A stretch of DNA of 64,000 nt from Streptomyces aurantiogriseus (GTDB lineage: Bacteria; Actinomycetota; Actinomycetes; Streptomycetales; Streptomycetaceae). Made by a program: the position numbers and the translations under genes. Below are positions 15,880 to 23,415 of the stretch, piece by piece. The notes below the pieces were generated by a model. The model was not told where the DNA came from, did no database searches, and worked only from the letters and a program-made list of their open reading frames with translations. The stretch covers positions 62,001 through 126,000 of the forward strand of contig NZ_BMSX01000012.1 of assembly GCF_014649375.1 (NCBI RefSeq), in the 5' to 3' direction. Positions within the stretch are counted from its first letter, which is position 1, and each line of letters opens with the position of its first letter.

Positions 15880-16368
15880 ATGAAGCGGACGAAGAAGGAA
15901 GCCCTGGTCGAGCAGCCAGACTGTGAGCCTGAGCTTTCCGCGTACCAGCAGGCGATGCGGAAAAGGCTCCTCGCGGCCCCCGTGGTGCCGGCGCCCGAGC
16001 CCTGGCAGCGCATCGCCTACGTCCCCGTCGGCGGACTGCTCGGGATCGGTTTCGCGTCGCATCCCGACACCGAGGACGACTTGGTGATGGTCGTCTCGCA
16101 CGACGGTCACGGCCTCTTCGACGCCGTCACGGGGGAGAAGATCGCCCGGGACCGCGACCCCGCCCCCGAGGACAGCACCCCCGCCGGGGGTGTACGTGGA
16201 CGCGGAATTGTGGCTGGGGCTGTTGGGCGCACTGACAGCTGTCGGCGGGTTGTACTACGCGCGGCGTGCACTGGACCACGCGGCCGTCGAACAGTCCCGG
16301 GAGGCCTTCGTCAAGGAACGGACAGACCTCCGCCAACGGTTCGGTCAGCTGTGCGAGATGGCCGCTGA
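15880..16368 (+). CDS. Truncated conserved protein, out-of-frame tail
   Basis: The first about 100 residues (MKRTKKEALVEQPDCEPELS, WQRIAYVPVGGLLGIGFASH, LVMVVSHDGHGLFDAVTGEK) look like a genuine conserved Streptomyces protein of unknown function that normally continues well beyond this point. After about 16180 the frame turns into an Arg/Gly-rich nonsense tail that is the wrong-phase reading of the membrane-protein frame at 16190. The likely explanation is a recombination junction near 16175-16190 that removed the normal C-terminus. A second, frameshifted copy of its 5' end is at 12633-12760. The start has no clear ribosome-binding site. Confidence 0.6.
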   Translation: MKRTKKEALVEQPDCEPELSAYQQAMRKRLLAAPVVPAPEPWQRIAYVPVGGLLGIGFASHPDTEDDLVMVVSHDGHGLFDAVTGEKIARDRDPAPEDSTPAGGVRGRGIVAGAVGRTDSCRRVVLRAACTGPRGRRTVPGGLRQGTDRPPPTVRSAVRDGR

Positions 16369-16612
16369 CATGCACGTTCTCGCCCGCTCCTCCTTGGAGC
16401 GGATCGGTGGTACCTCCCTGCTGTGGGAGGAGACCATGCGCCCGCCGACTCCTGTTCCGCTGTCAGCGGTAGTAGTGGAGTGGCAGGACGCGCCGCCACC
16501 CGTCAATCTGGCGTTGCTGCAGGCGGCACGGCGTTGCTTGCCGAAGGAGTCGAAGGCGCACCGATACGAGCGGTACTCCTCGGCCATGGGGGCCTTGGCG
16601 CGTCCTGCCTGA
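16190..16612 (+). CDS. Truncated membrane-anchored protein
   Basis: A 140-residue frame opening at a GTG (MYVDAELWLG). It has one N-terminal transmembrane helix (LWLGLLGALTAVGGLYYARR) followed by a basic cytoplasmic helix (EQSREAFVKERTDLRQRFGQ). This arrangement is common in small actinobacterial membrane proteins of unknown role. It abuts the out-of-frame end of the preceding gene on the left, and its stop codon is immediately followed, in the same frame, by the 3' remnant of DUF4291. It may be the leftover of a larger gene rather than a functional one. Confidence 0.5.
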   Translation: MYVDAELWLGLLGALTAVGGLYYARRALDHAAVEQSREAFVKERTDLRQRFGQLCEMAADMHVLARSSLERIGGTSLLWEETMRPPTPVPLSAVVVEWQDAPPPVNLALLQAARRCLPKESKAHRYERYSSAMGALARPA

Positions 16613-16726
16613 CTCGATCGCGCGGGGGCGCTGTTGCCGGTGGAGCGGCCGTACGAGGTGGCGGGAGACGTGCTGACCCACTTGCGTGTGTCCTCCCCGA
16701 CCGGTGTTGTTCCTGCCGAAAGGTGA
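16613..16726 (+). pseudogene. 3' remnant of a second DUF4291 gene
   Basis: The frame from 16613 reads LDRAGALLPVERPYEVAGDV then LTHLRV, aligning with LDSAARLLPRERSYPVGDEL then LAHLRG, the C-terminus of the intact DUF4291 protein at 5473. A short unrelated tail leads to a TGA at 16724. There is no start and the frame is separated from upstream sequence by a stop at 16610. With the 5' remnant at 10119-10187 it accounts for both ends of a gene whose middle of about 145 codons is absent. Confidence 0.8.
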
Positions 16727-16757
16727 TCGCGCACGCGGGACGTGTCCCGGAGGTGCG

Positions 16758-17426
16758 CTACAGATCGGGGCAGCGGTCGTCGGATCCCTCGGCGGTCCGG
16801 CCGACGGCGCTCGTCACGGTCACCGTCACCGACTCCACGTCCCAGAGGGTGGGCAGATACGCCCGGGCGGCGGTGCAGATCACCTGGTCCGCCGCAAGGG
16901 AGGACAACTCCGCCGTGTACCAGGGCAGTTCGACCGACAGGCTGTCGCCCCGCGTCGTCACCTCCACGGCCTCTGTCGGGGTCTCGGCAGCCTCCGTCGC
17001 GGTCTCGGCAGCTTCTGTCGGGGTCTCGGCAGCCTCCGTCGGGGTCTCGGCAGCTTCTGTCGGGGTCTCGGAGGGGGGCGGGGTGTCCGCCGGGGTGGTG
17101 GTGCCGTCCTGCGTCCTGGCAGGGGCGGAGGTCGGCCAGAGGCGTTCCGGCTGCCGGGCCAGCCGGGTGGTCAGGCTCTTGAGCCGCTCCTGCGCGGTCG
17201 GGCCCTGGAGCAGTGCCTCGAGGGCCGTCCTGACATCACCGGCCTCGGGGACCCTGCGGGGAACCGCGACCAGGGTTCCGTTCCTGACGAAGTAGACCGG
17301 GGTGGTCGGCGCGATCCCGCTCGCGGGCCCACCCGCCTCCACCACGTCGGTCGCGGGAATGCCGCAGGAGGAGAGTGCGAGTGCCGCCGGGGCGACCAGC
17401 AGCGCGGCACGGTGTACGGGCCTCAT
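16758..17426 (-). CDS. Lipoprotein of a two-component operon
   Basis: A 222-residue predicted lipoprotein. The signal peptide MRPVHRAALLVAPAALALSS ends at lipobox LSSC (Cys21). Residues about 35-95 and 155-220 (TTPVYFVRNGTLVAVPRR, ALEALLQGPTAQERLKSL, LSVELPWYTAELSSLAADQV) resemble a split GerMN-like domain found in lipoproteins that modulate sensor kinases. In the middle lies a repetitive ETPTEAA linker. Its ATG overlaps the stop of the sensor kinase by 4 bp, so they are translated together. By analogy with CseA it may restrain the kinase at the cell envelope; that is inference. Confidence 0.83.
   Translation of the reverse strand: MRPVHRAALLVAPAALALSSCGIPATDVVEAGGPASGIAPTTPVYFVRNGTLVAVPRRVPEAGDVRTALEALLQGPTAQERLKSLTTRLARQPERLWPTSAPARTQDGTTTPADTPPPSETPTEAAETPTEAAETPTEAAETATEAAETPTEAVEVTTRGDSLSVELPWYTAELSSLAADQVICTAARAYLPTLWDVESVTVTVTSAVGRTAEGSDDRCPDL
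16969..17070 (-). repeat. 21-bp tandem repeats encoding TEAAETP
   Basis: About five near-identical 21-bp units encode ETPTEAA with one Ala variant. Copies alternate between GCAGCCTCCGTC and GCAGCTTCTGTC third-position variants, which suggests block duplication. The product is a flexible Thr/Glu/Ala/Pro linker splitting the lipoprotein's folded part. Confidence 0.9.
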
Positions 17427-18961
17427 GAGGTGTTCTCCCGCGGTGACTCGTCCCGCCGCAGCGGGAGTTCCACAGTGAAGACGGCGCCGCCCGTGGCACG
17501 GTTGGCCGCTCGGACGGTGCCGCCGTGCATGCGGACGTTCTCCTCGGTGATCGCGAGGCCCAGCCCGCTGCCCTCGGTACGGGTTCGCGCGCTGTCGGAC
17601 TTGTAGAAGCGCTCGAAGACATGCGGCAGCACGTCGTCGGGGATGCCGGGCCCGCTGTCCGCCACCTCGATGACCGCCGACGGCCGCGCACCGGGCGGTC
17701 CGCCCGCCGACAGCCTGACGCACACCGGTCGGGCGCCGTGCCGGAGGGCGTTGCCGACCAGGTTGGCCACGACCACGTCCAGCCGGCGCGGGTCGACGCG
17801 ACCCCGGAGCTCGTCGGGCCCCGGCAGTCGGATCTCCACCGTGTCCGACCAGCCGCGGGAGGAGAGCGTGCGCCGGATCGACTCGGCGAGGTCGATCTCG
17901 TCCAGGTGCAGGACCGCCGCACCCGCGTCGAAGCGGGAGATCTCCATCAGATCCTCCACCAGACGGGCCAGTTTCACGGTCTCCTCACTGATCAGCTGTA
18001 CGGCGGTGGCCGCGTCCGGCTCGAGGCGGGCGGCCTCCTCGTCGAGGATGTCGGTGACCATCGACATGGCGGCCAGCGGGGTGCGCAGCTCATGGGAGAC
18101 GTCCGCGGCGAAGCGGCGGGCCCGCGCCTCCATGCTGCGCAGCTCGGCGACGGACTGTTCCAGGGCCGCCGCGGTCTCGTTGAACGTGTGCGACAGATCG
18201 GCCAGTTCGTCGGAGCCATTGACGTCGAGCCGGGTGTCCAGGTGCCCCTCGGCGATGCTGCGGGTCGCGTGACGCAGTGCGCGGACCGGCCGCAGCACCC
18301 CGCGAGCGGCGAACAGGGCGAGCAGCACGGCGATGCCGAGGGCCGGTACGGTCGCCCGCTGGACAGCGGTGACCAACGCGTCGACGGTCGCCTGCTCGTC
18401 GGCCTGGGGCACGGTCAGGAAGACCTGGACCCCGGAGTCCGTCGGAATGCGCTGCTCGGAGGCGAAGGTGACCGACATGCCGACGACCAGGGAGGTGCGT
18501 CCGCCGCTGCGCACCCGCTGGAACACGGTGGCCAGGCTGGACTCGACGGCCTCGCGGACGGCGGGCGTCAGCTCGTCGAAGGGGTCGCCCGCGACCGAGG
18601 TTTCGCTGAGCCCCTGGTACGTGGCCAGTACGCGCCAGGTCCCCGACGGTTCGGCGCGTGCCACCTCCGCCGCGAACTGCCGCAGCAGCTCCCGGCTCGG
18701 GGGGTAGGCGAGTTCGGGGGCGAGCCGGCTGACCTGGGCGCGCATCTGCCCGATCACGGTGTCCTGGCTCTGCTGGAGGACGCCGTTGCGGGCCTCCCGG
18801 AAGGTCAGGGCGCCGGTCGTCGTGGTGGCCAGGGCGGCGACGACTCCGAACGCCACCACGAGCCGCATCCGCAGGCCGCGCAGCGAAACCCGCGTGGGAA
18901 GCTTCGCCCTGACCCTCGTTGCCGGATTCCTCGGAACTCCCGCCTTCACGGAACGTCTCAC
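17423..18961 (-). CDS. Two-component sensor histidine kinase
   Basis: A 512-residue membrane kinase. Two transmembrane segments (VVAFGVVAALATTTTGALTF and VPALGIAVLLALFAARGVLR) bracket a roughly 150-residue extracellular sensor; a HAMP domain follows (ALRHATRSIAEGHLDTRLDV), then the phosphoacceptor His290 in DVSHELRTPLAAM, and the ATPase N box LVGNALRHGARP with G boxes VADSGPGIP and GSGLGLAI. The GTG at 18961 was chosen because GTGA overlaps the response regulator stop by 4 bp. It signals to the regulator encoded immediately upstream. Order is regulator-kinase-lipoprotein. Its signal is probably an envelope condition, not known. Confidence 0.92.
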   Translation of the reverse strand: MRRSVKAGVPRNPATRVRAKLPTRVSLRGLRMRLVVAFGVVAALATTTTGALTFREARNGVLQQSQDTVIGQMRAQVSRLAPELAYPPSRELLRQFAAEVARAEPSGTWRVLATYQGLSETSVAGDPFDELTPAVREAVESSLATVFQRVRSGGRTSLVVGMSVTFASEQRIPTDSGVQVFLTVPQADEQATVDALVTAVQRATVPALGIAVLLALFAARGVLRPVRALRHATRSIAEGHLDTRLDVNGSDELADLSHTFNETAAALEQSVAELRSMEARARRFAADVSHELRTPLAAMSMVTDILDEEAARLEPDAATAVQLISEETVKLARLVEDLMEISRFDAGAAVLHLDEIDLAESIRRTLSSRGWSDTVEIRLPGPDELRGRVDPRRLDVVVANLVGNALRHGARPVCVRLSAGGPPGARPSAVIEVADSGPGIPDDVLPHVFERFYKSDSARTRTEGSGLGLAITEENVRMHGGTVRAANRATGGAVFTVELPLRRDESPRENTS

Positions 18962-19650
18962 CGGGACGCGAACCGGTAGCCGAAGCCGCGCACGGTCTGG
19001 ATGTGACGCGGTTCGCGCGGCGACTCGCCCATCTTGGCGCGCAGCCGTTTGACGCACGCGTCCACCAGGCGGGCGTCGCCGTGGTAGCCGCGCTCCCAGA
19101 CCGCCTCCAGCAACTGCTGCCTGCTGTACACCTGCCCGGGCGAGGCGGAGAGGGTCAGCAGGAGCCGGAGCTCGGACGGGGCGAGCACGACCGGCGCGCC
19201 CCGCAGGGTGACCGTCAGCCCGGCCCGGTCGATGGCCAGGTCCCCGTGGGTGTCGATCTTCGGCAGCTCGCTGTCGCCCGGAGCCCCGGCCGCCCGGCGC
19301 AGTACGGCGCGGATACGGGCGTCCAGCACCCTGGCCTGCACCGGCTTGACGACGTAGTCATCGGCGCCCGCCTCCAGACCGACAACGATGTCCACCTCAT
19401 CGCCCCGCGCGGTCGCCATGATGATCGGCAGCGCCTGGTCGACGGCGCGGATGCCGTGGCACACCTCCAGGCCGGTCATACCGGGCAGCATCAGATCGAG
19501 AACCACGACGTCGGGCCGGAAGGACCGCAGTTGTGCCATGCCGTCTTCTCCGGTCACGGCGGCGGAGACCTCATGGCCCTGATGGCGCAGCGCCAGGGAG
19601 ACCCCTTCCCGGACGGCGCGGTCGTCTTCGATCAGCAGAACTCGTGGCAT
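18958..19650 (-). CDS. OmpR-family response regulator, AfsQ1/CseB-like
   Basis: A 230-residue DNA-binding regulator. The receiver domain has the acidic pocket IEDD (Glu8, Asp9, Asp10), phospho-Asp52 in VVLDLMLPGM, Thr80 and Lys102 in DDYVVKPVQARVLD. The winged-helix effector spans about residues 130-228 and ends in the signature IQTVRGFGYRF. The phrase VVGLEAGADDYVVKPVQARV closely resembles AfsQ1 of S. coelicolor, but orthology is not shown and the accessory genes differ. The start follows a distant GGGAGG. It heads a three-gene operon with overlapping stops and starts; the AT-richer 138-bp upstream region shared with the DUF3152 gene holds likely binding repeats. Confidence 0.92.
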   Translation of the reverse strand: MPRVLLIEDDRAVREGVSLALRHQGHEVSAAVTGEDGMAQLRSFRPDVVVLDLMLPGMTGLEVCHGIRAVDQALPIIMATARGDEVDIVVGLEAGADDYVVKPVQARVLDARIRAVLRRAAGAPGDSELPKIDTHGDLAIDRAGLTVTLRGAPVVLAPSELRLLLTLSASPGQVYSRQQLLEAVWERGYHGDARLVDACVKRLRAKMGESPREPRHIQTVRGFGYRFASR

Positions 19651-19725
19651 GGGCTCAGTATCAGAACCTCCCGGCCCGGACCGCGGCTCTGTTACCGGAT
19701 GATCATAAAACGCATGGTGATCATT

Positions 19726-19775
19726 CGTTATCGTTTCGTTATCACTTGAGCTAGATCCGATCACATAGCGATCAC
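19726..19775. promoter_or_regulatory. Direct repeats with 11-bp spacing, likely response-regulator sites
   Basis: CGTTATCGTTT at 19726-19736 is followed directly by CGTTATCACTT at 19737-19747. A second pair, GATCAC at 19759 and again at 19770, has the same 11-bp spacing. OmpR-family proteins bind tandem direct repeats with about one helical turn of spacing. The stretch lies between the divergent response regulator and DUF3152 genes and is much richer in A+T than its surroundings. Confidence 0.62.
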
Positions 19776-19788
19776 ACTCTGACTGATC

Positions 19789-20682
19789 ATGACCGCGCAC
19801 AAAGCAACGCCTTCCCACAACCGCCGTCGTCGGCTGGGCCCCGAGCACGCCGCCGAGCGGCAGCGCGGCAAGGGCCCCCTGTGGGGAGGCCTGGCCGCGC
19901 TGACCGTCCTCGGTGCCGCCGGGTTCACGGCCGTCGAGTGGGAGCCGCCGGCCAAGGAGGCGTTACCGACAGCGACCGAGACCGGCGCCACCGCCCGGCC
20001 CGAGCCCACCCCCGACCGGTCCCGGACCACACCGGCACCCAACTCCCCCTCCAGCCCGTCCAGTTCATCGCCCCCGACCGGCGCGTCCCCTCGTCCTTCC
20101 CGAAGCGGTACCACCATCCCGGCGACCGGCCCGGGCACGTTCGTCACCGCGTCCGGAGGGAGCGGCAAGGTGGGCACGGGGAAAACGCTGCGCTACCGGG
20201 TCGAGGTCGAGACGGGGCTCGCGCTCTCCGCCGCGGAGGTGGCCGAGGAGGTGGAGCGCATTCTGGCCGACCCGCGGGGCTGGACGGCGGACGGCACCTC
20301 CGCGTTCCGGCGGGTCTCGGGCGGGACCACCGACTTCGTCGTCCGGGTGGCGACCCCCGGGACCGTGGACAAGATCTGCGGGCAGTACGGGCTGAACACC
20401 GGCGGTGAGGTCAACTGCAACGTGGACGACAACGTCATGGTCAACCTCAAGCGCTGGGAGCTGGCGACGCCGGTCTACGCCAAGGACGTCCCCTCCTACC
20501 GGGCACTGATCATCAACCATGAGGTCGGCCACTTCCTCGGCCACGGCCACGTCGGCTGTCCCGGCCCCGGAAAACCCGCCCCGGCGATGATGCAGCAGAT
20601 CAAGGGCATGCAGGGCTGCGTCCCCAATGTCTGGCCCTACGACGCCCAGGGGCGGCTCATCACCGGTCCCGCCGTGCCCTGA
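19789..20682 (+). CDS. DUF3152 membrane-anchored metalloprotease-like protein
   Basis: A 297-residue protein. A basic cytoplasmic N-terminus and one transmembrane helix (LWGGLAALTVLGAAGFTAV, about residues 31-49) are followed by a long Pro/Ser/Thr linker and a C-terminal DUF3152 domain. That domain carries the zincin motif HEVGHFLGHGH near residue 244, with MMQQIKGMQGC after it, typical of this actinobacterial family of probable extracellular zinc peptidases. No ribosome-binding site precedes the ATG, so it may be read from a leaderless transcript. It is divergent from the two-component operon and might be its target. Confidence 0.88.
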   Translation: MTAHKATPSHNRRRRLGPEHAAERQRGKGPLWGGLAALTVLGAAGFTAVEWEPPAKEALPTATETGATARPEPTPDRSRTTPAPNSPSSPSSSSPPTGASPRPSRSGTTIPATGPGTFVTASGGSGKVGTGKTLRYRVEVETGLALSAAEVAEEVERILADPRGWTADGTSAFRRVSGGTTDFVVRVATPGTVDKICGQYGLNTGGEVNCNVDDNVMVNLKRWELATPVYAKDVPSYRALIINHEVGHFLGHGHVGCPGPGKPAPAMMQQIKGMQGCVPNVWPYDAQGRLITGPAVP

Positions 20683-20737
20683 GCCACGGGCAGGGGCGCG
20701 GGTGTGACCGCGGGCGTTCCCCGCGGGAAGGCCATGG

Positions 20738-20857
20738 CCTGCACCCTGGCGGCGTGGACCTCGATGAGGTTCGCCGGTTGATGACCTACTGCTGACCGGG
20801 AAGGCCAAGTCCGCCGGCCTGGACGCCGACTGCTCGATCGACGGAATGCGGTGCGAC
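20738..20857 (+). pseudogene. Decayed copy of the 139-residue protein gene (12852)
   Basis: One frame reads LHPGGVDLDEVRRLM, matching LHPTGADLDEVRGLL of the protein at 12852; after an internal deletion and frame change the next frame reads LLTGKAKSAGLDADCSIDG, matching LLIWKAKSASMDADSSIDI. About 40 codons between these blocks are missing, and stop codons interrupt the reading. It occupies most of the gap after the DUF3152 gene. Confidence 0.8.
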
Positions 20858-20881
20858 GCCCGGTCCGGTGTGGACGGCGGG

Positions 20882-21535
20882 TCAGCTCGTCGCAGCCGAC
20901 GAGGGGACGCGAGGGACCGCGGAGTTGGGGTCGAAGCCCGCGAACGCCAACCCGATGACGAAACCCGCCACCTCCTCCAACTGGCGGACGCGATCCAGTG
21001 CCCCCAGAACCGCCGGCGTCCCACCGACGTCACGGACCAGCTCGCCGACGACGTGCAGTGCCGCCGCGTCATCGCCGCACATCGCCACGGTCACACGGGA
21101 CTGGCCGCCACCGGGAGGGCTCGTCCACTGGCCGGCGGGAAAGAGATGGAACGCCTTCACCACCCGAGCTCCTGGAGCGAGCCCGGCGACCCGCCTCGCC
21201 ACCGACTCGCCGTGTCCGGTGAGCAGCGCGCCGACACCGTGCGCGACAGCGTTCGTGGGATCGATCAACGGCGTCCCCTCCAGCACGCCGTCGGACGCGC
21301 CCACCAATCCCAGCATGTCGTCCACGCCGTCCCATGACACGGCGAGCAGCACCGCATCGCGCCCGATGACCGCCTCACGCGGCGCGACGGCGAGCGCTCC
21401 GTGACCCAGCCGCCCAGCAAGCCTCTCCGCCTTGACCTGCGACCGTCCGCCGATCGCCAACTCGTGCCCCGCACGTGCCCAGCCCTCGCCCAGGGACGCC
21501 GCCAGTGTCCCTGTTCCCAGGATCCCGATGCGCAT
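20882..21535 (-). CDS. NADPH:F420-reductase-type (Fno-like) oxidoreductase
   Basis: A 217-residue protein of the coenzyme-F420-dependent NADP oxidoreductase family. The N-terminal dinucleotide-binding motif is MRIGILGTGTLAASLGEGWA, followed by the NADP-selective IGGRSQVKAERLA. The segment ARVVKAFHLFPAGQW corresponds to the family KAFN region. F420 or NADP binding is expected from the family, but several members act on other substrates. The gene is divergent from an HxlR regulator with a palindrome between them, so it is probably controlled by that regulator. Confidence 0.8.
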   Translation of the reverse strand: MRIGILGTGTLAASLGEGWARAGHELAIGGRSQVKAERLAGRLGHGALAVAPREAVIGRDAVLLAVSWDGVDDMLGLVGASDGVLEGTPLIDPTNAVAHGVGALLTGHGESVARRVAGLAPGARVVKAFHLFPAGQWTSPPGGGQSRVTVAMCGDDAAALHVVGELVRDVGGTPAVLGALDRVRQLEEVAGFVIGLAFAGFDPNSAVPRVPSSAATS

Positions 21536-21588
21536 CGTCGCCGCCTCTCAAGCGGTAGTCATGTGGGGGAGCCACGGTAGGGAAGGCG

Positions 21589-21610
21589 TTACGCACCGAT
21601 CAGTGCGTGA
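21589..21610. promoter_or_regulatory. Palindromic operator between divergent HxlR and oxidoreductase genes
   Basis: ACGCAC at 21591-21596 and GTGCGT at 21603-21608 are perfect inverted half-sites around a 6-bp centre CGATCA, with partial extension by TT and GA outside. It sits between the two divergent genes, close to the HxlR start. Binding by the HxlR protein is inferred. Confidence 0.68.
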
Positions 21611-21635
21611 CCAACGCGCGATGATGGGCGGCGAG

Positions 21636-22031
21636 ATGACTGATCATGACGCCCTCTGCCACGAGTTGGTCGCCGATTGCCGTCTGCGCGCGGCCACCGA
21701 TCTCTTCGTCCACACCTGGGATCCCGTTGTGCTGGCGGCTCTCCGCGGGGGACCACGCCGACGCCGCGAGCTACGCGACGCGATCGGCGGCATCAGCGAC
21801 AAGGTCCTGACCGAGACCGTGCACCGCTTGCGCGCCAGTGGCCTGGTCGACCGCCACGCACATGCCGAGGCGCCGCCTCGCGTCGAGTACGCCCTGACCA
21901 GCTTGGGGCAGAGCCTGGTCGAGGGCCCGATGACGGCGCTCGGACGCTGGGCGATCGACCATGGTGACGAGCTTCTTGAGGCCCAGGAGAGTGCGGCACG
22001 GACGCCGCCGGACTCACCGGTGACCCCATAG
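21636..22031 (+). CDS. HxlR-family transcriptional regulator
   Basis: A 131-residue MarR-like winged-helix regulator. Family motifs are WDPVVLAALRGGPRRRRELR, GISDKVLTETVHRLRASGLV and RVEYALTSLGQSLVEGPMTAL. Three closely spaced ATGs (21621, 21624, 21636) are possible; 21636 gives the usual HxlR length. Members often respond to aldehydes or redox stress through cysteines; here Cys near CHELVADC is the only candidate. It is divergent from the oxidoreductase and 109 bp upstream of the solute-binding protein. Confidence 0.82.
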   Translation: MTDHDALCHELVADCRLRAATDLFVHTWDPVVLAALRGGPRRRRELRDAIGGISDKVLTETVHRLRASGLVDRHAHAEAPPRVEYALTSLGQSLVEGPMTALGRWAIDHGDELLEAQESAARTPPDSPVTP

Positions 22032-22140
22032 CCCCAGCCGAAGCCGGCCATTCTCGGCTCGGCTACTCTCGGCGCCACTGATGTTCACTCTGCGATCCGG
22101 GCGAACTGCGGCCGAATCGTCACTCGGGAGACGCCAACGC

Positions 22141-23253
22141 ATGAATGCGCCACCATCGCCATCTGGAGCGGAGCGGACTGACGCATCAGCAGTCCAGATC
22201 GGCGCTCTCGTTCCGCTGACCCGGCCCGGCTGGGTCGAGGCAGGCCAACACCTGCTCGCTGGACTCGAGCTGGCCGTTCGCGAGGTCAATGACGCCGGCG
22301 GGATCGTCGGAAGACCACTCGAGCTGGTGGTCCGGGACACCGCGGCTGATCCACAGAGAGCCGCGGCGGCCGTAGATGAGTTGGCTCGCCTGGGCGTGGC
22401 TGCCTTGGCGGGGGAGTATCACAGCGTCGTCGCTCGCGCCGCTGCCGCCAGGGCCGACGCACTCGGCCTGCCCTTCCTGTGCTCATCAGCGGTTCTCGAC
22501 GCGCTCACCGAACAGCCGACGGAATGGGTCGCGCGCCTCTCCCCGCCGCAGTCCCGCGGCTGGCAGGTCTACGCAGACTTCCTCCTCGGCGCGGGCCACA
22601 GCCGTATCGCCGTAGCAGCCCAGCCGAGCGTCTACTGGGCAACGGGGACCCGCATTCTGCGGGACCACCTCGCTTCACGCGGCGGCACCGTCATCGAACT
22701 CGACATGAGCGCGCTCACCGCTGCGGCCGTGTGCGACGAACTCGTCGACCATCGCGCGACAGCCCTCCTTCTTCTGGTCGGCCACCCGGAGCCGGCAGTG
22801 CCGATCGTCAAGTCTGTCCGCCGCGACCGGCGCCTCGCCGAGATCATGATCGGTGCTCCGGCCGGACAACCGGAGTTCGCCGAATGGGCGACGTTGCTGG
22901 GCGACGAAGGCGCCGCGATCCCGTTCTTGCGCTACCTGCCCGAGCGCCTCACCCCACTCGGAGCACGAGTCGGGACGGCCCTGAGAGAGCGGCTGGCCGA
23001 AGCGCCCTCCTTCGTCGCCTTCGAGGGCTACGACACGGTCGCCGTCCTCGCCGATGTGCTGCGTTCTCACGGCGTGGACCGGGCGCGCACTGCCGAATCC
23101 TGGCCGCGCGTTGCAGTCGAAGGCACCCGCGGGCAGATCCAGTTCTCCCGCACGCCAGGCATCAGCGTGTGGCAATGGGCCAGGCCGCCGATCCAGGTCG
23201 TGGATCGGGATCCGGCGGAACCCGATCGCTTCCGGATCCTCCACACCGGCTGA
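22141..23253 (+). CDS. Amino-acid-type ABC solute-binding protein without signal peptide
   Basis: A 370-residue protein of the periplasmic-binding-protein type I fold (LivJ-like). The opening IGALVPLTRPGWVEAGQHLL then LAGLELAVREVNDAGGIVGRPLELVV is diagnostic, as is VAFEGYDTVAVLADVLRSHG near the C-terminus. Unusually there is no signal peptide or lipobox at this start (MNAPPSPSGAERT) or at the alternative ATG at 22081, and no permease or ATPase genes adjoin. It may act in the cytosol as a ligand sensor or be a relic. GGGAGACG supports the chosen start. Confidence 0.8.
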   Translation: MNAPPSPSGAERTDASAVQIGALVPLTRPGWVEAGQHLLAGLELAVREVNDAGGIVGRPLELVVRDTAADPQRAAAAVDELARLGVAALAGEYHSVVARAAAARADALGLPFLCSSAVLDALTEQPTEWVARLSPPQSRGWQVYADFLLGAGHSRIAVAAQPSVYWATGTRILRDHLASRGGTVIELDMSALTAAAVCDELVDHRATALLLLVGHPEPAVPIVKSVRRDRRLAEIMIGAPAGQPEFAEWATLLGDEGAAIPFLRYLPERLTPLGARVGTALRERLAEAPSFVAFEGYDTVAVLADVLRSHGVDRARTAESWPRVAVEGTRGQIQFSRTPGISVWQWARPPIQVVDRDPAEPDRFRILHTG

Positions 23254-23415
23254 GAGAGGCGCCGAGCGCGCCCGAAAGAGGAAGACAGATCCGTCCGCCC
23301 GGGGAGGACGGGTAGCCTCCGGCCCGGCTGCGGACGCACCGGTTGGTACTGGTCGCCAGGAGGAGACGGGCACTCCCCGCAACGCCGGTGACCTGCGGAC
23401 CAATAAGGTAACCCC

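Noticed and set aside
16969..17070. Possible CRISPR array because of regular repeats
   Set aside because: The 21-bp units are directly tandem with no spacers and encode an in-frame peptide repeat.
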